64,000 nucleotides of DNA. Origin: Antitrichia curtipendula. Its lineage: Eukaryota; Streptophyta; Bryopsida; Hypnales; Leucodontaceae. Below are positions 22,023 through 32,415 of this stretch, piece by piece. Position numbers and translations under genes: made by a program. How positions within the stretch are numbered: the first letter of the stretch is position 1; each line of letters opens with the position of its first letter. The stretch lies in NCBI GenBank assembly GCA_951230915.1, contig OX579639.1:21142001-21206000 (forward strand), given 5' to 3'. Below the pieces are notes generated by a model, which saw nothing but the letters and a program-made list of their open reading frames with translations, was not told where the DNA came from and did no database searches.

Positions 22023-25000
22023 GTCTGTTTTCAATCGTTCACACTTTTGAAAGAAATTCAAAATGTGATGTCTGAAATCAGTTTAACCACCTCAAGACAA
22101 TAGAAGCTACAATAGAACTCTTCATAAAACCACATACTCATGACCAATAATTCTAGGAGGATAGCTAGACAAACAGAGAAAAAAGCGAGGAAGCGTAGGA
22201 GTCGATATGGACAAGCCAGTGTGAAGTCAGAGTGACGTTTCCTTCTCCGAAACACTTTATATACAGTGCTCCCCACTTTCTTATTTTTGTTTGGAAGTCC
22301 ACTATAGACTGTTCTTCTGATAATCGAAGCCCAGTGAAATATGGTCTTAAGTTATCAAGGGCCTTCCACATATCCAGCCGATCACGCTTATTTTGTCCCC
22401 TGTTCAAGTGATTCTTCTCTGCGTTTACAACATCGACATAAAGTGGTCGGGGAGGGATCACTGTAGGATTTGGTTTGAATAGCTTTAAGGCATGAGCCCC
22501 GCTGAACGACAATTTATTTGGTACGTTATTAGACTTCCCAGAGAGTTCAGAGTCCTTGCATATGACTAAGTTCCCTCCATGGGCACCAGTGAGTGAAACA
22601 ACCCTCTGCATTTCCTCGACAGCTGTTTTTTTCAAGCTTTCATCTCGCAGTGTCCAAATGTGGATGAAGTGAAGGTGAACTATCTTTTCGATAATTCAAT
22701 TTAGGCCATGGAGAGTACAGATGTGGACTCGGTCCATGGGAATAGCAAGTATTGGTTTCCAACGTGCACATGTTGCAACTCCAATGACTGGCTTTGCATC
22801 CATTGTGTCCAAAAAGAGACCTCCATTCCATTTGAACTGCCTAGATGATTCTGCCAAGATTGCTTGCGCTTCTGTCCCAACAATTGGCTTGACTCTCTCT
22901 TTATTGCAGTAGATACAAGAATGCAAACCGTTGGCTCCTAGCTTCAGGCCATACATACATTTAATAGTCTTCATGTCTGTGGCCATATGCCATTCTACAA
23001 GGAAAGATCCAACGGATGGAACTTCTAACAACTGCCCCAATTCTTGTGCTTTAATTAGTGCTGGGATTTTGGTTTTAGGGAAGACCCATTTTAGAATCTC
23101 ATGTGTTTCACATGGTACCTGGAACGATGCAATTGGCCAGATTTCTCGTTCTGATTGAACGGAGAAATATTTCTCGCTACTAGGATGTGTTCTAGAATCA
23201 AGGGCAAGATTCATGAGGGTCAACGATACCCGCTCCATCTTCTGCCCACGTACAACTTTAGCTTCATCAAGCTTCAAAACGAAGATCAAAGGTCGGCCTT
23301 CAACTTCTGAAATAAAACATACAACATTATTAGTATGGATAATTTATAGTTTTATTATTAGTGCTGCAATTCACGAGAGGATACAAATTTAGTAGAACTT
23401 CAATGAGTCCACAGTCCCCTGCTGTGCAAGAAACAATATCCAGATCTGGAAATCCACGCAACAGATGGCATTTTAGTTGATTACTGTTCGTAATGGAGAA
23501 TGTTATTGTTACAGAGGCGCACAGTGATGGGAACTGAAAAGTCAAGATGGCGTAGCATGAAATTGTCTGAGAAGAATGGCAATGATATGCTTCTAAATTG
23601 AGTACGTAACTGTATAATAAGTTAATTTTAACTTCTGACAGTCGTTGCATGACCAGAAATGTGAATTGACCCGAGCAATTGGCTTCGAAATTTCAGAGAT
23701 CTTTTAGATTTCAGTGCGGGCAAATTTTACTTACAAAATTTATGACACAATCGTGTAATCACACTCATGAATAAACCTCCGCTTTTCATATCATTTGAGT
23801 ATTGACGACGACCCCAATCCCTCGGACCAACACAAAGATAAAATAAAAACTACAAAGTGATTTTTCATATTCAACATACCTTCGAGAGTGATGATGTATA
23901 ACTCAACCATCATACGTTGAACTTGTTCGACATTCACGAACAGTGAATTCATCTCATTTAACGCAACTTTAACAGGTTCTTTTGTTTTTGATTTTGCAGA
24001 TGCTTTCACTTCGAGAGTGTCGAAAATCGAGTAATACTCTCCCACATATTCGCTCAATTTCAGATTCAGCATCCGCCTTGCAAGTGATACTTGGTGGGGT
24101 TTTGGTAAGCAACCGATTTTGAGGCCCTTTCCTGCAACTTTAATTGCACCTTTGAATTGCTTGTAGATCGCCCTAAATCCATCATGAGTAATGCCGTTGC
24201 GATCCATGGTTTCGCATACATCTGATGGTTTCACGTTGGATCCAATCTGTTTAAGGTAGTGGTTTGCCATTCTAACTCCTACAGCATTCATCTTAGTTGA
24301 GTTGCACATTGCAGTGACTTCAGCTGTTGACAACATTGACGCAAGAATCTTTCCAGTCTCCAACTATGTTGTCTTATCTCCACAAAGACGTTGTCAGCTA
24401 CCAAAGTTTTGGTTTCTATTTTGAATCTCTGTGATGGTTGCTGGAAGCAGAATTCTTCTCGCTAATTGCAAACTTCTTTTTGCATGTCCACCGCTCGGTG
24501 CCAGAGTGTGGATGTCTTGCCTAGGTCGAACAATGCTACGATATCTGAATGGCGTCTTAACTATTTTTTCTAGTCTAACTTCACGTCGCTTTAGCATTGC
24601 CTTTGTTCTCCTCAATTCAACTGAAATTGAATTCAGTTTCTCAGCCTGCTTCTCTTTTAAAGTCTCGATTTCTATCCAATAATTGATTTCTAATTGAAGT
24701 CGACTGTCTTCACTTTCAGTGGCACTACCATTTAAGCGTCTCATTTTTTCTTCGTAGGAAATTTTAGATCCTTCCAGATCTTCTTGAAAGCTTCTGAATC
24801 TCTCTTTTCAACGTGTAAATTTGCGATAACATCGTTGTATTTAACTGTTGCAATTCCTCTCTTTCATGTGCCTCGACTCTTGTGAACTATAATAAACGGT
24901 CTCTCTCTTCTGCGATATTCATAACCTCTTGGAGTTTTTCACGTAATTTTTTATTTTCTCTTAGTGACTCATCTAATTTAAACTGTATTATGTTATCAAC

Positions 25001-25279
25001 AGTGCACAGGCTTTCAACATATCCTAATAATCCATTCTTTCCCTCCCCTGTGAACTCTAAGAATTCACTGACAGTGCGAAAGCGAGGACGTGCACATGAT
25101 CCAGGATGATGCGGATAGATTCTTCCATCTACCCATAGGTCAATATTGGTTGCTCTTTCATCTCGTCTACAGCCAAATTGCACTTTTGGAGTCTGCTCAT
25201 GGATTGGAAGGCTTCGATTGATTAGAAGAGCAAATTTCCGACCAATGGTTGCAGATAGTTTGTAACCACGACTTGCCAT

Positions 25280-25997
25280 TATTTAAAACCTATAATTACA
25301 TCATTTGCATCAACGCACAGTTTACGAGCACAATCAGAGCAACATTGAAGAAAACAAAATACTCTCCGAAGAAGACAAAGAATACTTTCCAAGACAAGTG
25401 CAAAAGACATGCACGTCTGACATAGAACATCCCAAGCCCATACTCTAGTACTATTCATAATCAAATTTATGTTTTCCAAGACTTGGTTAATTAAGTTAAT
25501 CTTGAAGATTTAGAGACTTGATCTTGATCCAGAGGTTCAACAGATCGTGATTGACATGAATTTTCAAACACTGGGAAAAGCATCTCACTGAGTTAAACTG
25601 GTTTGAAGACCTTGTCTGCAAACCTCAGACTATTGAAGTTCTCTCATTTGGAAATTAAAACAACAACCTCCAATTAGTAATAACCTGAAATCTCAATTAA
25701 TATTTCATATACATTAATAATTCATATGCTCCGTAATTAATAATTAATAATAAATAAAAATAAAAATGTCCGAAAGATGAATGGTCTGGAAGGCGCGTGC
25801 ATTTTTTGGCGCGCGTGCATATCTGGCACAATCACCAGCTGAGTGTACTTGAATGCATTTGAGTGGTCCCGAGCAAGACGTGAGAACTTTCAATTGCAGC
25901 CGCACATTTGAGGCAATCGCAACTGTCAAATATCGTAGTTGTATTGCTCGCAATGGACATAGACCCTTTTCTTGCTTCGATTTTTGCAAAGACATGC
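25280..25997. other. Right non-coding subterminal region of the transposon
   Basis: AT-rich to about 25770, then GC-richer with two GCGCG-containing motifs (GGCGCGTGCA and GGCGCGCGTGCAT). The left subterminal region has TTTCGCGCGAAG at about 18510. These could be protein-binding sites; that is inference. Confidence 0.4.
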
Positions 25998-26029
25998 GGC
26001 CTTCCACAGGGCCCGTTCCTTCCCTAATG
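25998..26029 (-). repeat. Right terminal inverted repeat of the 7.65-kb transposon
   Basis: Its reverse complement reads CATTAGGGAAGGAACGGGCC and then CTGTGGAAGGCC, the partner of 18384-18415. Confidence 0.8.
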
Positions 26030-26759
26030 AAATTGAGCAAGTGATAGGTTTATGGAAACCTCAAAACAAGATGAACAAGCTCAAAAAGTTTCATAACAAA
26101 AACTCTCTTGTACAATCTGTTACGTCTCTTCAAAGTCTCGTTTTCCCTTAAGCAAACTATAAGGAGGAAGAAGAAGACCCTCCATCCCTTCCACCTAAGC
26201 AAATGGATTTTGGCCTCTAAAATGCCACATGGACCACAAATCGTCCATTGACCACCCTTTTTTCTTCCATAACTCTATCCTTATCTCCTACATGGCAACT
26301 ACGTGGCCTTCAAATCTTTTTTTAAATTCAAAAGAAAAGATAAAACCAACTTCACTTTCTCATTTAACAACTTCAAATCTACAAATAAAGTTAAAAATTC
26401 TTTCAACTAAAGAAATAAAAGAACTAATGCCTAATGATTGTCTAATAGAGGTAAAAAATATAGAATCTTTTCTATGTGGATCTTTAGACTCTCCAAAAAA
26501 TCCTCTAATTTGATAACAATTAATTGTTTTTACATAGTGAATGAAAATACAATGCGACACCAAAACATTCATTTTTTTGTCTTGGACCTCCATACATGTC
26601 AACTCCCCTCTTTATCAAAAGTGTTATTTATTCCTCCATTATCTGCTGAGTAGGACTTCTCATTGAAATCTACCATGTCTCCACATTCCATAACATCTTA
26701 TTAATTTTAGTTTCCATAAGATCAACCAACTTTTGCAATTCATTGTGATGTTTGTAACT
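26030..26759. other. AT-rich stretch between the transposon and the hAT relic
   Basis: The first about 20 bases continue the 180-bp tandem unit interrupted by the transposon. The rest shows no gene-like signal. Confidence 0.4.
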
Positions 26760-27830
26760 GCGACAAAAGTAAGAGTGTACGCTTTGAAAGAGGTCCTCCA
26801 AGCAATTCACCATTGGATAAGTGGACAGTGTTTCTTCTATGAAGTTGATTCTATGACTAGCGCAGCTTGCACCAAGGCTAAAAAGGGCCCACTTGTCCCA
26901 AATTTGTACAATAACGCTAGTTTTTGGGCCCCAAAAAGTTGAAACACCATCAATGCCAAAGAAACTAACTTCGCAGCATTCTCCTCACAAGTAAATCCTC
27001 CCTTTTGCAGCAAAGCAAACATAATAATGTTCAAAAGATGATCAACAGTGCCATTGTCTAAGATACACGACAAGTGAAACAAATGAGGGTCTCTCTCCCA
27101 CAAGTTCACAATATACATATAGACCCACCTAAGAACTATTATCGATGGCAGTGACTTCATTGGCACTGATGGATATAAATCTAGCAGACTGCATGGCGGA
27201 CTTCAAGGCAGATAAGATGCAATTGTGCAAGTGCTCGCTCATCTCCCACTTGATAGTCTTATACCACTGCATTCTAGGCATGTTTTTCACCTTAAGGTGC
27301 CTCAATAAATTTTGTTATCTCTCATAGTTGCACATAGGACAATCATGAATCAAAATTTGAAGTAAGGTTGAGAATTGAACTCCCTTGCATTTGAGCTCAC
27401 CCTCCAAGCCCAAAGCTAGCTGCTCTACCACAATGCCATCAAGCTTGCGGACTGCCCAAAGTTTCGAATATTTTAGGTGCTTGAAGTCTTGTTTGACAAA
27501 GGTGTTAAGTTCCTCAAGTGTGCAAACGACACTCCGTCCTCTTTGCACATCCGTTTTCCTTTATGCTTTTCCAAATTGTTAGCTTTTGGCACCATGATCT
27601 TCCTCCTCCCCAAAATAGTAGTGCAACATCGGCAAACGACACCAACAAGATCGCTAATAGAATTGAATTTTTCCTCCATCCATGTGAACTTGTTCATCCA
27701 AACTTCTTGCCCTTGACAAGACCCTTGCCATCGCTTAGTGCGGGATCAGCAACAACACGTAAGAAGACACTCGCTTCAGAAGGCAAACATTTTTTTTGGA
27801 TGTAAGAGGGCCTGCGATAGCCGCGTCTCA
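26760..27830 (-). pseudogene. hAT-family transposase relic
   Basis: Fragments in shifting frames follow hAT order: IMVPKANNLEKHKGKRMC (zinc-finger region), KHLKYSKLWAVRKLDG, then CKGVQFSTLLQIL, a segment ISISANEVTAIDNS, VYMYIVNLWERDPHLFHLS, DNGTVDHLLNIIMFALLQ and a last part ending near 26780. In plant zinc-finger hAT transposases the ISISANEV position is normally Asp (here Asn), and the GADGV motif has degraded to LALMV. Several stops and frameshifts confirm it is dead. Terminal repeats were not located. Confidence 0.6.
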
Positions 27831-30800
27831 AAGATGTGAGTCACCTCTATGCTTGTTACAACACTGCTCCTATTGGAAGAAGGATTGGCATTCAGTAACA
27901 AATATTTTCCTAATTTGTTGCTATTGCGGCTGGATCTAAAGCAAAGTACTCTAAAATTATCCGTCAATTTCAACCATGGTACCATGGCACGATCATAAAC
28001 TTGCATCCAAAACACCCCACCCAACAATGTCGAGAACAAACAAAATGGGCAAAAACAAGCACAACATACAAAAACAATTCAAAACAATACAAGCAAGTGC
28101 AGAAAATAAAAACTAGAGGGCGATTGATGCAAACAATTGGTGGATAATTTGGAAGAGGTCAATCAACAGCATAATGCGAGGTAGAGGAAATAGTACAAAG
28201 GTGCAAGCTCGCAAAAATAGGCACTAATTAAATTGACAATACCAAAATATTATTCATTGCAGCCTGCCAACCAATCTCTATTTTTGATTGCAGTGAATGC
28301 ATGAGACTGTGCACCACTGCGCCTCCAAGAATTTGACCATGGCAAGAAGTGGCATCTCCAGATTCTACGGATTTCATTCTTGCATTTGAAGTGAACAATG
28401 AAGGAAAACAATTTTGAAACTATATAATGAACTCCAAAATTTGTAGCCCTGATCTCGAGAGCACCAAGGCAAAGGAAAGGCATCGATGGCAACATGAGGG
28501 CAAAGACACTTAATAGTAACCAACAATTAAGCAAGTGATGTTAATGCTAATTTACCTTGACGAGGAGCAACAAAGGCTAATGCTGGCTCCTAGATTGTAA
28601 CAACCCTAATTCCAAACCCTTGCTAATCCTAGCCCTTGGATGCAGCCGCTGATGCGATTCATGGATGGCCCAGATTGTGCAACAACTATTAGATGAAAAG
28701 ATGGTAGCGGATGGATGGTAGTTTGAAGAAGGACGAATACATGCAATTGCCACTTTCCGTCCAAGAGTTGTGAAAATTTGCTCAAAATCTCAATTTTTTC
28801 TTCATTTCCACAATGTACATTTAGCACAACAATTTTTTTGGTAGAACACAAGAGAAATTTAGCCAGTTTAAAAAACATTGATCGGTACATTTTTATATTA
28901 TTATGCTTAATTGCGCAAGGGTTATTTAGTGTTTATTTGTTTTGTCAAAAAATAATAATAATAAAATCAGTGATAAAATAATCATCCTGCTAGTGGTAGG
29001 ATTTGAAATTTTTTTGTTTTTTATTTTTATATTTTTAAAACCGCCTAATGAAAAACTGAATAGCTAGCCAAGAATCCAAGCTTTGAGATTTGAATTTCAC
29101 ACTGAAAGATGAGAAAATTTTCAAAAAAATTAAATTAAACTGAAATTGAAATTGAAAAAATTTCAAGAGAAAATGAAAAAAAATGAAAAAATTAGATTAA
29201 TTCAGATTTTAATTGGGCTTTTATGGATTAAATTCAAAGGTGTTTCTAAAATTTGAATGAAAATTTGTAGGGATGAATACATGGCCATTCAAGCAAGAGA
29301 CACCATTGTCATAGCTTGTGATGACTTGTGTGGCATTGTTGCATTTTGTTTTTGTGCACATGTGGTTTTGATTCTTTAAAAAGGTGTTCTATAGGCATAT
29401 TGTATTAATTATAAGCATGTTGTACTTACCAACCTCCCTCCAAATGCATGACCCTTTTTTTGGATCTGTGCATATTAAAAATGTTGAATTCCTGGCCCTA
29501 AGCTGGTAGGGACAATGCAAGGTTCAAATCTTGCCAAGGATATTGTAATATGCAAATGAAACCTCTTCAAGCAAAACAACTTAAGCAAAAGAAACCAATT
29601 TTTTTTTAGAATCTACCGGATTCACAAAGTGAGCTGCTGAGCCAAGGTGGGTGAAATGTCCTATGGCAGGCACAAGGAGGAGAAAAAAGTGTTTGACCAT
29701 GGCGAAATTTGATGAGCGGATAGCAAATGAAGAATCTTGAGAGTGGCTTGGTATGGGTTTTTTTGGTTTTTAAGGCAGTTATTAAAGGTAAGGTTTGAAT
29801 GTTGAACGTTGGGAGGCGTGGAAGTGTGCTTGGGAGGTGCAAAATATATGTGGAAGGAGACTAAGCTAGATGCTCATACGCTCTTGAAGTCGCAGTCTTT
29901 TTTGTTGAATCCTCGTCCTGTGCTACTATGGTGCACAAGCGGAAGACTTGGGCTAGGGGCTTGATATACACCCGCCAAGCCCCCACTTGGCGTCCCTACC
30001 TACTGTAGGGATGCTTTTAAAAGATGTTGAATGGGAGGATATTTTTCCTATTATTGTACATTGACCAAGAAAAGGATGATCAAAATATCATTGTAGGGCT
30101 TTTCCATCTAAGAGCAATTGCACCGTGTCACTAACAACAAAGAGGACAAAATTGGACTTGGTAGGCTAGGAACTTGACCATTTGGCACAAAAGCTAATTG
30201 ACCCCCTCTTTGACTTGGAATGCCAAAATAAAATTCCAAAGAAGTTGAAACTTTTGGAAACAAACTCCTTCCTCACTCCTTTTTCATCCTTGTTTCTCAA
30301 TTTGGAAGCTTGTTTTCTTGTCAATTAATGTAGCTTCCAACCAAAGATCACACCAAAAGAAAGGCACGTTGAAACTTTGAACAACCACAGAAGGTTGCCA
30401 TCCCAAGGCTGATATTTGGCAAGCTCGGGCTTCCTTATTTCGTTGGAGTTCATAGTGTAGTGACAACAACAGCTTGGCCCATGCCAAATTCACTTCAGCC
30501 AACTGTTGTGTGTCACAATGCGGATGCTTGAAGTTAGTAAATAATTTAAGGTAGGGATATCTAAAACCAAGAGGGAGTCTACAGTTGACAATCAACAACT
30601 GGCGTGCAATTAAAGGTCTAAACGCGAGAGAAGGAAAAATAGGTATTGAACTCCCTAATTACTCTAGATCATACTATGTCAGCTGAATAAAAGATCAACA
30701 CAAATTTACTCCCACCAATATAGTGTTAAAAGTAGCGCCACCCATTCCCCTAAAACAAGACTGGAGAAATGGGTTGGCTTGTATCCAGTAACTTCTAGGT

Positions 30801-31130
30801 TGCTTCCGTTCCCCATACATTCACGGGAAAGCGAACACGTCCAAAAAAGACAAACTCATGCATTAATGACTTATCAAAATCAAGAGCCAACCAAAATGCT
30901 TAATGAATAAAAAAAAATTAAGAAATGGACCCTAAACCAACAAAGGAAAAAAATCTAGCATGAATCAACTTGCATGGGGATGGGATCCTACAATTTCTAG
31001 AGCCATTTGTGCCATGACATGGCTCTTTTTGTCCCTCCCTAACTCTATAGTGGACTCCATGGTGGACCACTTTTTCTTCACCGGCCATGCCCAAGCCAAC
31101 AAGCTTCTTTGTAAATGGGTGGTGGTCCTC
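27831..31130. other. 3.3 kb of repeat-derived DNA without recognised genes
   Basis: Open stretches such as 30284-30598 (-) and 28250-28534 (-) match nothing I know and lack start or splice context. Several phrases (GGTTCAAATCTTGCC near 29520) look tRNA-related but do not form a tRNA. Confidence 0.4.
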
Positions 31131-31133
31131 TAA

Positions 31134-31908
31134 GAGCATCACTACCGTAACTTTGGAGAGCCTCATGGGACGCCATGGGCTAGGTCCGGAAGCAAAAAGA
31201 GTCCCCACTATGACATTGGGCATTGATCCCAAAGCATCGGGCGCTCCATTTTTTGCCTGAGGGTCTTCAACTTGGCATGCACTGTGAAATTCTCAGTCAC
31301 ACTTAGGGTTGACTACTTTAGCACTAGCTGATGGCACAATCTCCTAAAAAATGGAACTGTAGACCATAGTGATGAATCCGCTCTAGTTAGTTGCTATTTA
31401 AAATCATTTATTATATTTCAACAACTCCCGTGCCATCATTGTCGGGTGCAACGAGTCAGGAATGCATTAATGATGGAAGGAGCCCCAAGTCATTGTGCCT
31501 AGGGTGTTTTTTTTGGCTTTATGGTGCTAGATTGCACCAAAATAAATAATCTGGCTAAAAAATGCCAAAAATATGCCAAAAAAACTTGGACAAAATCGCC
31601 AAAAAAGTTTGAAATTAAAAAAAATCTCAAATGAAACCACTAGATTGTGGATGAAAACCCAATTATACACATGTGATATGTGCTAATTTGATATTTTCTA
31701 TCTAATATGTGGATGAATGTTGAAATTTGGAGCCCCACTATAAAATTTTGTATCACCACTTTGGCACTTCTTAAAAAGTGAAAGGAAAAGCCCTGATTGT
31801 GCCTGGGCCACGGTGGAGAAGTATCCAGTCACTGGGCCCAGAGGTGCCAATTGCCACGCCAACGAGAGCCTGCCGTGGGGATTTGGCCGCCCCACGGTGG
31901 CGATGCTC
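31134..31908. mobile_element. 775-bp PIF/Harbinger-like MITE
   Basis: Ends GAGCATCACTACCGTAAC and, reversed from the right, GAGCATCGCCACCGTGGG, flanked on both sides by TAA (31131-31133, 31909-31911), consistent with the 3-bp TWA duplication of PIF/Harbinger. No transposase inside. Confidence 0.6.
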
Positions 31909-32415
31909 TAAGATGTAAATTCTGAAGCTTCAGCTTACATTGAATATGCACCGACGAATCGGAATTTGGTAACGAAATTGGATCCCCTGGATACGCTGCA
32001 TCTTTCCAAAACGGAGACTAGAGGTTTTACAAGTTATCTTCCTACCCCAACGGGTTGAAGCAAATTTAAACACTCAAATACTGCGGGAATGTGGAGTTGG
32101 GTAATTCAAAGCCACTACCTGGGTAAATAGTTTGCAATCAAGTATGAACCAAGAATAATCCGTAGGTGAAGGACCAAACGACTTCCAAGAAATCTCAACA
32201 CCACAAAGGCAGAAGGGAGGAAACGTTGAACTCTCGAGGGCTGTATCCAAAATAATCCTGAACTTCTGATTAAGTACGGAGCCTAACTGTCTCGCAGGTA
32301 GTACATGGTTCAATTCTATCTACATTTAGAAATACTTCATCTTCCAAGCTACCTCTGATGCACGGAAAGGCCCAACCGATGATGGTGCAAAACTGAGAAA
32401 TGGAAAACGTGTCTA

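Larger units (their letters stand above)
20271..25279 (-). pseudogene. DDE-type transposase-like gene of the 7.65-kb transposon (broken, multi-exon)
   Basis: From ATG 25279 (MASRGYKLSATIGRKFALL) the product has a coiled-coil-like Glu/Lys/Leu-rich stretch (about 24950-24540), an alpha-helical domain (24363-23880), and after an intron (donor about 23880, acceptor about 23310) a core with VEGRPLIFVLKLDEAKVVRG. Then come a Cys pair (NGLHSCIYCNKER), IPMDRVHICTLHGLN, FTGLRLSEEQ and, after a 1.5-kb gap, HVIVRHCVYFLERYGSL and WSCQGMENSHH. The candidate DDE triad is Asp in LDEAK, Asp in PMDRVH and Glu in QGMEN, with the Cys knuckle between the first and second; this layout recalls RAG1/Transib/Kolobok transposases, but I cannot assign the family. 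Damage: TAG at about 24887, a frameshift near 24790, stops near 24365-24390 and TGA near 22687. An N-terminal coiled coil suggests self-association. Confidence 0.65.
18384..26029. mobile_element. 7.65-kb terminal-inverted-repeat DNA transposon with two convergent genes
   Basis: Both ends carry a 32-bp inverted repeat (18384-18415 and 25998-26029) starting CATTAGG. Between them lie a (+) gene ending at 20264 and a (-) gene ending at 20271, so the two stop codons are 6 bp apart. The (-) product looks like a DDE transposase with an inserted Cys-rich knuckle. Both genes are broken. A reverse-transcriptase fragment and a captured host exon sit in a presumed intron of the (-) gene. I could not place a clear target duplication, but the flanks join into a continuous unit of the 180-bp tandem array. 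Superfamily unknown to me; the transposase resembles the RAG1/Transib/Kolobok group in layout only. Confidence 0.7.

Noticed and set aside
27360..27440. tRNA-like stretch (GGTAGAGCAGCTAG and AGTTCAATTCT on the minus strand)
   Set aside because: It does not close an acceptor stem and overlaps the hAT transposase relic in its coding frame, so the likeness is by chance.
29490..29545. SINE or tRNA-like B-box GGTTCAAATCT
   Set aside because: No A-box at the right distance with confidence, no poly-A tail or target duplication found.
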